11,899 nt of DNA from an uncultured Prevotellaceae bacterium. Its GTDB lineage: Bacteria > Bacteroidota > Bacteroidia > Bacteroidales > Bacteroidaceae. The stretch covers positions 1-11,899 of the forward strand of contig CAMJLI010000047.1 in the NCBI GenBank assembly GCA_946406585.1, read 5' to 3'. This document shows, one piece after another, positions 1 to 7,814 of the stretch (its first letter is position 1; the number at the start of each line of letters is the position of its first letter). Under the pieces are notes generated by a model that did not search any database, had not been told where the DNA came from, and saw nothing but the letters and a program-made list of their open reading frames with translations. A program made the translations under genes and the position numbers.

Positions 1-2290
1 GCTCGGAACCGAAGAGTCGCATGAGCTTGTCTTCCAAAGAAACGTAGAACACGGAGGAGCCCGGGTCGCCTTGACGACCGGCACGACCACGCAACTGGCG
101 GTCTACACGACGGCTCTCATGCCGCTCTGTACCAATGATGGCAAGACCGCCGGCAGCCTTTACTTCCGGAGTCAGCTTGATGTCGGTACCACGACCTGCC
201 ATGTTGGTGGCTATAGTAACTGCACCCAGACCATCTGTACTGCGTCCTGCCTGTGCCACGATGTCGGCTTCTTTTTGGTGTAGCTTGGCATTCAGAACGT
301 TGTGGGGAATCTTGCGCATGTTAAGCATACGTGAAAGCAATTCGGAGATTTCCACGGATGTCGTACCAACGAGCGTCGGGCGTCCTGATTCGCGCATGGC
401 TACTATTTCATCAATCACGGCCTTGTATTTCTCACGTTGTGTGCGATAGATGCGGTCGTTCTGGTCGTTGCGGGCCACTGGCTTGTTGGTTGGGATTTCC
501 ACTACGTCAAGTTTGTAGATGTCCCAGAATTCTCCTGCCTCCGTGATGGCGGTACCTGTCATGCCAGCCAACTTGTGGTACATTCTGAAATAATTCTGCA
601 AGGTGATGGTGGCATATGTCTGCGTGGCTGCTTCCACCTTCACATGTTCCTTGGCTTCGACTGCCTGGTGCAAGCCGTCGCTCCAGCGCCTGCCTTCCAT
701 GATACGGCCTGTCTGTTCGTCTACAATCTTCACCTCTCCGTCTATCACCACATACTCGTCGTCCTTGTTGAACATCGTGTAGGCTTTCAGCAACTGTTGA
801 AGAGTATGGACGCGCTCACTCTGCAGTGCATAGTGGCTCATGTATTCATCTTTGAGCTTCAGGCGCTCGTCTTCGCTGAGGTCTTTGCGGTTCTCAAGTG
901 CCGACATCTGGGCTGTGATGTCGGGCAGCACGAAGAGGTCTTTGTCTTTCACTTGCTTTGCAAGCCATTCTGTTCCCTTGTCTGTCAGGTCTACGGAATT
1001 TATCTTTTCGTCCACCACGAAATATAGTGGCTCCACTGCTTCCGGCATGCGGCGGTTGTTGTTCTGCATGTATTCCTCCTCAGTGGCAAGCATGCCGGCT
1101 TTTATGCCTTCTTCTGAAAGGTATTTGATAAGGGCCTTGTTCTTTGGGAGGGCTTTGTGCGAGCGGAAGAGCGAAAGGAAGCCTTCAGTGAGCATTGCCT
1201 TGTCGTTGGTCTCCGTGCCTTTGGTTATCTTTTGCCTTGCGTCGGCAAGATAGTCGCTGGCAAGACGACGTTGCACGTTCACGAGTTGTTCCACCAGAGG
1301 TTGGAATTCTTCGAACATTTGGTCGTCGCCACGCTCCACGGGACCGGAAATGATGAGTGGGGTTCGGGCATCGTCTATCAGCACGGAGTCCACCTCGTCT
1401 ACAATTGCATAGTTGTGGGCTCGTTGTACAAGGTCGGAGGGGGAGATGGCCATGTTGTCGCGAAGATAGTCGAAACCAAATTCGTTGTTGGTGCCGAATG
1501 TTATGTCGGCTTGGTATGCCTTGCGACGCTCTGCAGAGTTGGGGCGGTGCTTGTCGATGCAGTCTACTGAAAGTCCGTTGAACATGTAGAGCGGACCCAT
1601 CCATTCTGAGTCACGTTTTGCAAGATAGTCGTTCACAGTCACCACATGCACGCCGTTGCCAGTCAAGGCATTAAGAAATACAGGAAGGGTGGCTACAAGG
1701 GTCTTTCCCTCACCTGTTGCCATTTCGGCTATCTTTCCTTGATGAAGCACGGCTCCACCGAATAGCTGGACATCGTAGTGTATCATGTCCCATTTCAGGT
1801 CGTTGCCTCCTGCCAGCCAGTGGTTGGAGTAGATGGCTTTGTCGCCTTCTATTCTTACAAAATCTTTGGTGGTGGCGAGCTCGCGGTCGAAATCGGTGGC
1901 TGTAACTACCACTTCTTCATTCTCTGCAAAACGACGGGCTGTGTCCTTTACTATGCTGAAAGCTACAGGGAGCACCTCGTCAAGAGCTCCTTCATATATC
2001 TCAAGAATGTTTTTCTCTATCTTGTCTATCTCGTCGAATATCGGCTTGCGTTCGTCGATAGGAGTCTCTTCTATCTTCGCTTTCAATTCTTCTACCTTGG
2101 CTCGCTCTTCTTTAGCAGAGTCTTGTACGAACTTCTTTATTTCAGCTGACTTCGCACGCAAGCCATCATGACTCAATGATTGTATCTCCGGATAAACAGC
2201 TTTTACGCGCTCTACTATAGGCTGGATCAGTTTCATGTCGCGAGTCGACTTGTTGCCGAACAACGACTGCATAATCTTTAAAAAACCCAT
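1..2290 (-). CDS. secA: Preprotein translocase ATPase SecA (5' part; 3' end beyond left edge)
   Basis: SecA is the cytosolic motor ATPase that pushes unfolded preproteins through SecYEG. Reading the minus strand from the ATG at 2288-2290 gives an uninterrupted 763 codons to the window edge, so the gene is partial at its C-terminus. Visible motifs: Walker A MATGEGKT near residues 189-196, DEVD box near 298-301 followed by [25 protein letters not shown] just before it, TSVEISE and [12 protein letters not shown] (about 690) in the second nucleotide-binding domain, and the arginine-finger motif [15 protein letters not shown] near 731-745. Walker A lies about 90 residues later than in E. coli SecA (901 aa), and more extra sequence sits between the motifs. 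This matches the long SecA of about 1,100 aa known in Bacteroidota. The rest of the helical scaffold/wing domains and C-terminal tail are missing here. It has its own -7 box upstream and lies 105 bp downstream of the DUF4105 gene on the same strand. Confidence 0.98.
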   Translation of the reverse strand, partial: MGFLKIMQSLFGNKSTRDMKLIQPIVERVKAVYPEIQSLSHDGLRAKSAEIKKFVQDSAKEERAKVEELKAKIEETPIDERKPIFDEIDKIEKNILEIYEGALDEVLPVAFSIVKDTARRFAENEEVVVTATDFDRELATTKDFVRIEGDKAIYSNHWLAGGNDLKWDMIHYDVQLFGGAVLHQGKIAEMATGEGKTLVATLPVFLNALTGNGVHVVTVNDYLAKRDSEWMGPLYMFNGLSVDCIDKHRPNSAERRKAYQADITFGTNNEFGFDYLRDNMAISPSDLVQRAHNYAIVDEVDSVLIDDARTPLIISGPVERGDDQMFEEFQPLVEQLVNVQRRLASDYLADARQKITKGTETNDKAMLTEGFLSLFRSHKALPKNKALIKYLSEEGIKAGMLATEEEYMQNNNRRMPEAVEPLYFVVDEKINSVDLTDKGTEWLAKQVKDKDLFVLPDITAQMSALENRKDLSEDERLKLKDEYMSHYALQSERVHTLQQLLKAYTMFNKDDEYVVIDGEVKIVDEQTGRIMEGRRWSDGLHQAVEAKEHVKVEAATQTYATITLQNYFRMYHKLAGMTGTAITEAGEFWDIYKLDVVEIPTNKPVARNDQNDRIYRTQREKYKAVIDEIVAMRESGRPTLVGTTSVEISELLSRMLNMRKIPHNVLNAKLHQKEADIVAQAGRSTDGLGAVTIATNMAGRGTDIKLTPEVKAAGGLAIIGTERHESRRVDRQLRGRAGRQGDPGSSVFYVSLEDKLMRLFGSE

Positions 2291-2331
2291 TTCTTTTTAT
2301 TTCGTTTTTGTTTGTTGCTTCAATAATCGTG

Positions 2332-2339
2332 CAAATTTA
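2332..2339 (-). promoter_or_regulatory. secA promoter -7 box
   Basis: The minus strand reads TAAATTTG followed by CA, matching the Bacteroidota -7 consensus TAnnTTTG. It lies about 42 nt upstream of the secA ATG, giving an expected leader of roughly 35 nt that is A-rich, as is usual for strong Bacteroidota starts. No good -33 TTTG is found at the usual 19-21 bp spacing; a TTTG occurs at only 12-13 bp. It is the only candidate in the 105-bp gap, where no terminator hairpin for the upstream gene was seen, so some read-through into secA is possible. Confidence 0.6.
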
Positions 2340-2395
2340 AGCATTTAATTCCAAACTGCCTTGTTTTTTACGATTGATTATGTTTATTTTGTGGA

Positions 2396-3628
2396 TTATC
2401 GAGATTTTTGAAGTCTTTTTGACTTTCGCCTCAACAATATGTTGTGGGACATGATCTTCATCAGCAAAGATAATGCCATTATTAGCATTCCTTCTGCATA
2501 TTTTTGGAAAAAACCTCCCAAAACGAACAAAATGCATAGAATAAGCCATGCTTTCCACCACCAATGGTCTTTGCCCTTGTGGCTGTTGCGGCACAGGGGG
2601 ATGAAAAAAAGCAGGTGTAGTGGGTTGAGAAGCAGAATCTGCAAGTTAAGACTTACAGTGGGGTGGTGTGAGAATATCATCAATGCCAGCACCACGCCCG
2701 ACAGTCCGCAGACGAGCAGCATCACCAGGTCGTAGCCCCATTGCATTTTCAATGTCTTCTGCTCAACTGCAATAATTATTAAGGTGACTATCAGCAGAAT
2801 GATGGAACATGCCGTTGGACTTATGGGAAAACCTTCTTCTTCCACTTGTATTCCTCCTTGCAAGACATCAAAGGTCTGCTTCACCAATGGTCGTTCTTCA
2901 TTGTTTGATATTATTGTGGCTTTTGAGAAGTCTTGCATGAGATTTGACGGCAAGAATTGCTGCTGGCTTCTCGACGTGGGCTTGTCTGCATTCAAGCCGA
3001 GGAGCAGGTCGATGCCGAATTGATTCCATGGGTAATTGGCAGTGCAGGCATGCACCATGTCGCGAAAGGTGATGTCTTCGTCTCTTGCGTTATTGTAACC
3101 AATCTTGCCTGACAGATGGTCGGCAATCATGTCACGGGCACGAGTGGTGCAGTTGTCGTGGAAGAAGTTGTAGCGATAGGTCACATTTTCAGGAAGGGCA
3201 TTGATGGCCAACGCTTGCATGATGGCTTCTTTCTCCGATTCTGTAAGATTCAAGGTCTGTTGGGTCACGCTGCAGTTGTAGTAGGAGTATTCTGCAAGAA
3301 ACTGGTTCATTGTATATGCTCCCATGCAATAGTCGGTCAGGCCGAATATGAAACGGGGGATGAAATAGGGCTGGTCGAAACTGAAAACACCATAATTGAT
3401 GACAATGTCTTGACCGGTGATGCTGTCGCAACAGCGAATGGCTGTGTGGCCATACAGACTGTATATCTCATCGTGTGGCGAACAGGTCAGCAGACTTATT
3501 TCCATATTACGAAACTGGCTGTCTTGATTGTCGTCTGCAAGACACTTGATGCTTGTGAAAAAAAGCATTGTTGATATGAATGACATCAGCCAAATGCGAT
3601 GGGCTGATGGCGTGGAGAATGTTTTCAT
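2396..3628 (-). CDS. lnb: DUF4105 / Lnb-type membrane protein, probable lipoprotein N-acyltransferase
   Basis: Seen: 410 residues with an N-terminal signal peptide (about 1-31, hydrophobic core FISTMLFFTSI, likely cut after CLA), a periplasmic domain of about 240 residues, then five probable membrane helices (near 273-290, 298-319, 329-346, 358-374, 376-393) and a basic tail RRKSKRLQKSR that should be cytosolic. The periplasmic domain carries CSPHDEIYSLYGHTAIR (His61) and FFHDNCTTRARD (Cys160), the hallmark blocks of DUF4105, now named the Lnb N-terminal periplasmic domain. Known, from memory: a Bacteroides member was reported as Lnb, which adds the N-terminal acyl chain to lipoproteins in species lacking Lnt. 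Inferred: same role here, with His61 and Cys160 as candidate catalytic residues. The domain call is firm; the enzymatic role is less certain because paralogues may differ. The gene diverges from ftsX and precedes secA. Its promoter lies almost on the ATG, so a start at Met15 (3586) is an alternative. Confidence 0.85.
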   Translation of the reverse strand: MKTFSTPSAHRIWLMSFISTMLFFTSIKCLADDNQDSQFRNMEISLLTCSPHDEIYSLYGHTAIRCCDSITGQDIVINYGVFSFDQPYFIPRFIFGLTDYCMGAYTMNQFLAEYSYYNCSVTQQTLNLTESEKEAIMQALAINALPENVTYRYNFFHDNCTTRARDMIADHLSGKIGYNNARDEDITFRDMVHACTANYPWNQFGIDLLLGLNADKPTSRSQQQFLPSNLMQDFSKATIISNNEERPLVKQTFDVLQGGIQVEEEGFPISPTACSIILLIVTLIIIAVEQKTLKMQWGYDLVMLLVCGLSGVVLALMIFSHHPTVSLNLQILLLNPLHLLFFIPLCRNSHKGKDHWWWKAWLILCILFVLGGFFQKYAEGMLIMALSLLMKIMSHNILLRRKSKRLQKSR

Positions 3629-3632
3629 GTTG

Positions 3633-3663
3633 CAAAATTAGTAATTTTTACTACATCCCTAAA
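3633..3663 (-). promoter_or_regulatory. Promoter of the DUF4105/lnb gene, giving an almost leaderless mRNA
   Basis: On the minus strand a -7 box TAATTTTG (3633-3640) is preceded, after a 19-bp spacer, by TTTA (3660-3663), one base off the -33 TTTG consensus. The box ends only 4 nt before the ATG at 3628, so initiation at the usual distance would fall on or within a few bases of the start codon. Confidence 0.6.
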
Positions 3664-3682
3664 GTTAATAGTCGTTAAAGTG

Positions 3683-3713
3683 TTGCCTTGCCACGCTTTT
3701 TTTACTACCTTTG
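3683..3713 (+). promoter_or_regulatory. ftsX operon promoter
   Basis: TTG (3683-3685), a 20-bp spacer and a perfect -7 box TACCTTTG (3706-3713) followed by CC. The expected start near 3717-3719 leaves a leader of about 26 nt before the ftsX ATG at 3744. This is the only strong plus-strand promoter found for the run ftsX to folK. Its -33 element lies 20 bp from that of the divergent lnb promoter. Confidence 0.7.
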
Positions 3714-3743
3714 CCTAAAATTTGGTGTATTATAACCTGAATA

Positions 3744-4622
3744 ATGGGAAATAACAAGAACAAAACCCGCGGACGTCAAGGTTTGCAGGTCTTTACTTTG
3801 TGCATTAGCACTTCTATGGTGCTTATATTATTAGGTATGGTGGTGTTGACCGTATGCACGGCAAAAAACTTGTCTGCCTACGTTAAGGAAAATCTCAAGG
3901 TCACCATGTTGCTTGGGCAGGACATTACTGATTCTGAGGCTAAGCAGTTGTGCGACAACCTCTCTGCAAAGCGATATATATATGCTTTGGAGTATATTAG
4001 CAAAGAGCAGGTGCTTGAAGAGCAAACCAAGGAACTGGGGGTCGACCCATCGGAGTTTGCCGAAACCAATCCTTTCGTTTCTTCTGTTGAGTTCCAACTG
4101 AATGCTGATTATGCCAATACAGACTCGTTGAAATGGATTTCAGAGGAGTTGACTAAATTGCCCGATGTAACGGAAATCAGATATCCTGAGGATTTGATAG
4201 ACAGCGTCAACAAGACTGTTCGCAAAATCAGTCTTGTGTTGCTTGTTCTTGCTGCTCTATTGCTGGTGGTTTCATTCGTGCTTATCAACAACACAGTGAA
4301 ACTGGGCATCTATGCACGGCGGTTCAATATTCACACGATGAAACTGGTGGGGGCTTCTTGGAGCTTCATCAGAAGGCCGTTCGTCAGACAGGCCATTGGA
4401 CTTGGGTTGCTGGCGGGCATAATAGCCATCGTGGTTCTGGCGTTTGGAATGTATATGCTTTATCAATACCAGCCTGATGTGATGGAAGTCATCACCTGGG
4501 AGGTGTTGGTCATCACTTGTGCTGCTGTGTTGCTCTTCGGAGTCATCATCACCACGTTCTGTTCATGGTGGTCTGTGAACAATTTCTTGAAGATGAAGGC
4601 GGGAGAGCTGTACAAAATATGA
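3744..4622 (+). CDS. ftsX: Cell-division permease-like protein FtsX
   Basis: FtsX is the membrane half of the FtsEX ABC-type complex, which does not transport but activates periplasmic peptidoglycan hydrolases during division. The 292-residue product has the expected layout: a short basic cytosolic start (GNNKNKTRGRQG), a first helix near 17-38, an extracytoplasmic domain of about 115 residues (40-155), then three helices near 159-181, 212-240 and 246-270. The loop after helix 2 contains IYARRFNIHTMKLVGAS, the typical FtsX/MacB-type coupling segment that contacts the ATPase. Length and layout are normal for Bacteroidota. The partner ATPase gene ftsE is not next to it, as is common in this phylum. 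It opens the plus-strand run and is followed by a 148-bp gap before the DUF3098 gene, the largest gap in the run. Confidence 0.93.
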   Translation: MGNNKNKTRGRQGLQVFTLCISTSMVLILLGMVVLTVCTAKNLSAYVKENLKVTMLLGQDITDSEAKQLCDNLSAKRYIYALEYISKEQVLEEQTKELGVDPSEFAETNPFVSSVEFQLNADYANTDSLKWISEELTKLPDVTEIRYPEDLIDSVNKTVRKISLVLLVLAALLLVVSFVLINNTVKLGIYARRFNIHTMKLVGASWSFIRRPFVRQAIGLGLLAGIIAIVVLAFGMYMLYQYQPDVMEVITWEVLVITCAAVLLFGVIITTFCSWWSVNNFLKMKAGELYKI

Positions 4623-4770
4623 CAATGTGTCTGGTGGTGTCGTTGAAGCATGGCTGATGATAGATTTTTGGAAATTGCACAATATATTTAATGCCAAGTG
4701 TTTTCAGGCGACAACCACGAATGTTGTTGAAAAAGCATTTCTTATAACAAATCATTTTATAATTTAGAAT

Positions 4771-5010
4771 ATGGACAAGAGAAACCTGGCTTTTGGGAGA
4801 GCAAATTTCATCCTGCTGGCTTTTGGAATGGTGGTGGTCATTTTGGGGTTCATCCTCATGAGCGGTTCTGGTTCTACAGAGACCGAGTTTAATGCCGACA
4901 TCTTCAGTCCCATGCGAATAAAGGTGGCTCCTATAGTGTGTTTTGTTGGATTCGTGTCTATTATCTACGCCATCATCTATAGGACTAAAGACAAGGAGAA
5001 CAAGAAATGA
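4771..5010 (+). CDS. DUF3098 small membrane protein
   Basis: A 79-residue protein with two hydrophobic helices: near residues 12-31 (ILLAFGMVVVILGFILMSG) and 51-69 (VAPIVCFVGFVSIIYAIIY). A short polar loop (GSGSTETEFNADIFSPMRIK) separates them and the tail is charged (RTKDKENKK). The basic ends and short loop suggest both termini are cytosolic with the loop outside. This pattern, including the FNADIFSP-type loop, fits the Bacteroidota family DUF3098, whose function is unknown. Its stop overlaps the uppP start by 4 nt (ATGA at 5007-5010), so the two are probably translationally coupled. Position between ftsX and uppP suggests an envelope role, perhaps as a small accessory subunit of one of them, but nothing in the sequence proves this. 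No separate promoter with a TAnnTTTG box was found in the 148 bp upstream. Confidence 0.85.
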   Translation: MDKRNLAFGRANFILLAFGMVVVILGFILMSGSGSTETEFNADIFSPMRIKVAPIVCFVGFVSIIYAIIYRTKDKENKK

Positions 5011-5864
5011 CTTGGTTGGAGACTATCATCATTGCCGTGGTTGAAGGACTGACGGAGTTTTTGCCCGTCTCTTCTACCGGGCACATGATTATCACCCAGA
5101 ATCTGCTGGGAATACCGCAGGGTGACGCATTTGTCCATGCTTTTACATTCATCATCCAGTTTGGTGCAATCCTTTCGGTGGTTTGTCTATATTGGAAAAA
5201 GTTTTTCAAACTCAACAACACACCGGCTCCTCCGGGCAGCAATGCATGGCAAAAGTTTTTGCATAAGTTCAGATTCTATTGGCTGCTTTTCATCGGTGTC
5301 TTGCCTGCTGTAATCATAGGACTGCTTGCCAAGAAGTCGGGATTGCTCGACTGGTTGCTGGATAGTGTTGAGGTGGTGGCTGTCATGTTGGTGCTTGGAG
5401 GTGTGTTCATGCTCTTCTGCGACCAGATGTTCAACAAAGTAGATGACACCAATGAGGTGGATGAGAAAAAGGCTTTCAAGATAGGTCTTTATCAGTGTAT
5501 ATCGGTCATTCCTGGTGTCTCAAGGTCAATGGCTACCATCGTTGGAGGCATGACACAGAAGCTTTCACGCAAAAAGGCAGCTGAGTTCTCTTTCTTCCTT
5601 GCCGTTCCCACAATGGCTGGTGCTACATTGCTCGACTTGCTCGACTTGTTCAAGGAAGAGGCTTCATGGGCCTCGTCACACAATATTGCCATGCTCATCC
5701 TCGGGTGTGTGGTGGCTTTCATAGTGGCTCTGTTGGCCATGAAATGGTTCGTGGCTTTCCTCACCAAATATGGATTTAAGGCTTTCGGTATATATAGAAT
5801 CATTGTGGGAGGCATAATCATCGCACTGATTCTCACTGGGCATTCCCTAACCATGGTGGACTGA
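5007..5864 (+). CDS. uppP: Undecaprenyl-diphosphatase UppP (BacA type)
   Basis: UppP is a polytopic inner-membrane enzyme that removes a phosphate from undecaprenyl pyrophosphate at the outer face, regenerating the lipid carrier for peptidoglycan and other surface polymers; raised levels give bacitracin resistance. The 285-residue product shows both signature blocks: EGLTEFLPVSSTGHMII (residues 13-29; Glu13, Glu17 and His26 match the conserved catalytic-site residues) and PGVSRSMATIVGG (169-181; Arg173). Most family members have Gly where Met175 sits in SRSMAT. Length is slightly above the E. coli enzyme (273 aa); the extra residues lie in a hydrophilic loop rich in Asn/Pro around 68-88. It overlaps the DUF3098 gene by 4 nt and truB by 1 nt (TGATG at 5862-5866), so expression of the three is probably coupled. 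Confidence 0.96.
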   Translation: MTWLETIIIAVVEGLTEFLPVSSTGHMIITQNLLGIPQGDAFVHAFTFIIQFGAILSVVCLYWKKFFKLNNTPAPPGSNAWQKFLHKFRFYWLLFIGVLPAVIIGLLAKKSGLLDWLLDSVEVVAVMLVLGGVFMLFCDQMFNKVDDTNEVDEKKAFKIGLYQCISVIPGVSRSMATIVGGMTQKLSRKKAAEFSFFLAVPTMAGATLLDLLDLFKEEASWASSHNIAMLILGCVVAFIVALLAMKWFVAFLTKYGFKAFGIYRIIVGGIIIALILTGHSLTMVD

Positions 5865-6586
5865 TGAATCAAAAGCTAAACGAAGAGTTCTTCAAAAAAG
5901 GCGCTGTCTTGCCCATCGACAAACCTTACAAGATGTCGAGTTTTGGCGCATTGGCGCACATTAGATACCTGCTTTCACAACGTCTTGGGGTGAAAAGGGT
6001 GAAGACAGGTCATGCTGGAACTCTCGACCCTCTGGCTACGGGCGTGCTGCTTCTTTGCACGGGCAAGGCTACCAAGCAGATAGAGGAATTGCAAAGCCAC
6101 ACCAAGGAATATGTGGCTACGTTGAAGCTGGGGGCTACAACAGCAAGCTACGACAAGGAGCATACCGTGAATTTCACATTCCCCACAAAGCATATCACAC
6201 GAGAGCGGGTGGAGGAGGCATTGAAAATGTTCGTAGGGGATATCATGCAGGTGCCGCCAGAGTTCTCGGCTTGCAAGGTGGATGGCAAAAGGGCATATCT
6301 CCTGATGAGAAAGGGCAAAGACGTGGAACTTAAGGCCAAGCCTGTCAGGGTGGATGAAATAGAACTGCTCGATTTCAACCCACAGTCAATGACAATGGCC
6401 ATAAGGGTGGTCTGCGGAAAGGGTACTTATATAAGGGCCCTCGCCCGTGATATAGGCCTGGCCCTCGACAGTGGGGCATTCCTTACTTCCCTCAGACGTA
6501 CCAGGGTGGGAGAATACTCTGTCAGTCAGTGCATTCCTTTTGACGATTTCTCTGCATGGCTCGACGAGCATGTCGTGTCTCAGTGA
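5864..6586 (+). CDS. truB: tRNA pseudouridine(55) synthase TruB
   Basis: TruB converts U55 to pseudouridine in the T loop of tRNAs and also acts as a tRNA-folding chaperone. The 240-residue protein contains the catalytic block GHAGTLDPLATGVL (residues 49-62) with nucleophile Asp55, the KEY motif with Tyr83 that stacks on the target base, the PPEFSACKVDGKRAYLLMRKG block (131-151), and CGKGTYIRALARDIG (184-198) with Arg191, which pairs with the catalytic Asp. It is shorter than the E. coli enzyme (314 aa) because the C-terminal PUA-like domain is absent, as in many Bacteroidota. The ATG at 5864 shares its A with the uppP stop. The gene ends 43 bp before queA. Confidence 0.97.
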   Translation: MNQKLNEEFFKKGAVLPIDKPYKMSSFGALAHIRYLLSQRLGVKRVKTGHAGTLDPLATGVLLLCTGKATKQIEELQSHTKEYVATLKLGATTASYDKEHTVNFTFPTKHITRERVEEALKMFVGDIMQVPPEFSACKVDGKRAYLLMRKGKDVELKAKPVRVDEIELLDFNPQSMTMAIRVVCGKGTYIRALARDIGLALDSGAFLTSLRRTRVGEYSVSQCIPFDDFSAWLDEHVVSQ

Positions 6587-6629
6587 CCAATCATACTAAT
6601 GTAAATATAGTTTTTTAACGCTATACAAT

Positions 6630-7814
6630 ATGAAATTATCCCAATTCAAGTTCAAACTTCCAGAAGAGCAAATAGCACTTTATCCGACTTTCCATCGTGA
6701 TGAATGTCGCATGATGGTAGTTCACCGCAAGTCGGGGCGTATCGACATGTTCAGAACCGATGAGAATGGAAAACCTCTGACCAATGAGGATGGGTCTCCG
6801 CAATTCATCGAATTCAGACATTTGATAGAATATTTCGACGAGGGGGATGTCTTCGTGTTCAACGATACCAAGGTGTTTCCTGCAAGGTTGTATGGAACAA
6901 AAGAGAAAACTGATGCCAAGATAGAAGTGTTCTTGCTAAGAGAACTCAATGAGTCACTGCGACTTTGGGATGTATTGGTGGAGCCGGCACGCAAAATCAG
7001 GATAGGCAACAAACTATTTTTCGACGATAGCGGCACCATGGTGGCTGAAGTCATAGACAATACCACAAGCCGAGGTCGTACATTGAGGTTCTTGTATGAT
7101 TGCCCTCACGACAAGTTCAAACGCGAATTGTATGCACTTGGCTCAGCTCCACTGCCTCATTATATCATCGACCATGAGTCAGAAAAGGAGGTCGTTGATG
7201 AGGCCAACCCCACACAAACCAAGATTGTAAAGGTGAAGGACAGGCCGGTGTTGCCTGAGGATATGGAGAATTTCCAATGCATCTTTGCAAAAAACGAAGG
7301 TGCTGTCACCGCTCCTGCTTCAGGACTCCATTTCAGCAGGGAGTTGATGAAGAGAATGGAAATCAAGGGCGTGGAGTTCGCTTTCGTAACCATGCACTGT
7401 GCACTTGGCTCGTTCCATAGCATCGAGGTGGAAGACCTCACCAAGCACAAGATGGATTCAGAACAGATGTTCATCGAGAAGGATGCTTGTGACAAGGTGA
7501 ATGCTGCCAAAACAGAAGGCAGGCATATCTGCGCTGTGGGAACAAGTGTCGTGAAGGCAATGGAAACGGCGGTGGGAACCGACGGGTTGCTGAAGGAATA
7601 TGAGGGATGGACCAACAAGTTCATCTTCCCGCCTCATGAATTTGCTCTCGCCGACTCGATGGTGTGCAATTTCTATCATCCTCTCTCTACTTTGCTCATG
7701 TCGGCATGTGCCTTTGGTGGTTATGACCTGGTCATGGAGGCTTATCAAAAGGCTCTCGACAATGGCTACCGCTTTGGATGTTATGGCGACGCCATGCTGA
7801 TTCTTGATGATTGA
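6630..7814 (+). CDS. queA: S-adenosylmethionine:tRNA ribosyltransferase-isomerase QueA
   Basis: QueA transfers and rearranges the ribose of S-adenosylmethionine onto 7-aminomethyl-7-deazaguanine at tRNA wobble position 34, giving epoxyqueuosine, the penultimate step to queuosine. Family blocks are all present in its 394 residues: LPEEQIALYP (10-19), GDVFVFNDTKVFPARLYG (72-89), NEGAVTAPASGLHF (222-235), the SAM/tRNA region VTMHCALGSFHSIE (253-266), NKFIFPPHEFALADSMVCNF (329-348), PLSTLLMSACAFGGY (351-365) and YRFGCYGDAMLI (380-391). It is about 40 residues longer than E. coli QueA (356 aa). The surplus lies in two polar inserts, near 44-60 and 181-207. No clear -7 box was found in the 43-bp gap before it (only TAGTTTTT at 6608-6615, one mismatch), so it is probably in the upstream transcript. 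It overlaps folK by 8 nt. Confidence 0.97.
   Translation: MKLSQFKFKLPEEQIALYPTFHRDECRMMVVHRKSGRIDMFRTDENGKPLTNEDGSPQFIEFRHLIEYFDEGDVFVFNDTKVFPARLYGTKEKTDAKIEVFLLRELNESLRLWDVLVEPARKIRIGNKLFFDDSGTMVAEVIDNTTSRGRTLRFLYDCPHDKFKRELYALGSAPLPHYIIDHESEKEVVDEANPTQTKIVKVKDRPVLPEDMENFQCIFAKNEGAVTAPASGLHFSRELMKRMEIKGVEFAFVTMHCALGSFHSIEVEDLTKHKMDSEQMFIEKDACDKVNAAKTEGRHICAVGTSVVKAMETAVGTDGLLKEYEGWTNKFIFPPHEFALADSMVCNFYHPLSTLLMSACAFGGYDLVMEAYQKALDNGYRFGCYGDAMLILDD

Noticed and set aside
437..1027. 196-codon open frame on the plus strand
   Set aside because: It lies wholly antisense to the conserved helicase region of secA and its translation has no recognisable motif; secA coding constraints explain the long open frame.
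3116..3574. 152-codon plus-strand frame inside the DUF4105 gene
   Set aside because: It is the opposite strand of the conserved His/Cys domain of a well-supported gene and has no promoter or recognised motif.
4709..4729. Weak 7-bp hairpin in the ftsX-DUF3098 gap
   Set aside because: It includes a G-U pair and is followed by an A-run rather than a T-run on the coding strand, so it is not a credible terminator. No promoter box was found either.
5631..5648. Tandem 9-bp repeat CTCGACTTG within uppP
   Set aside because: It encodes two Leu-Asp-Leu units in frame and looks like a chance or neutral duplication in a helix; a single two-copy repeat carries no further signal.
6608..6615. TAGTTTTT as a queA promoter
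   Set aside because: One mismatch to TAnnTTTG at the important last base and no -33 element; a T-rich intergenic region gives such near matches by chance.
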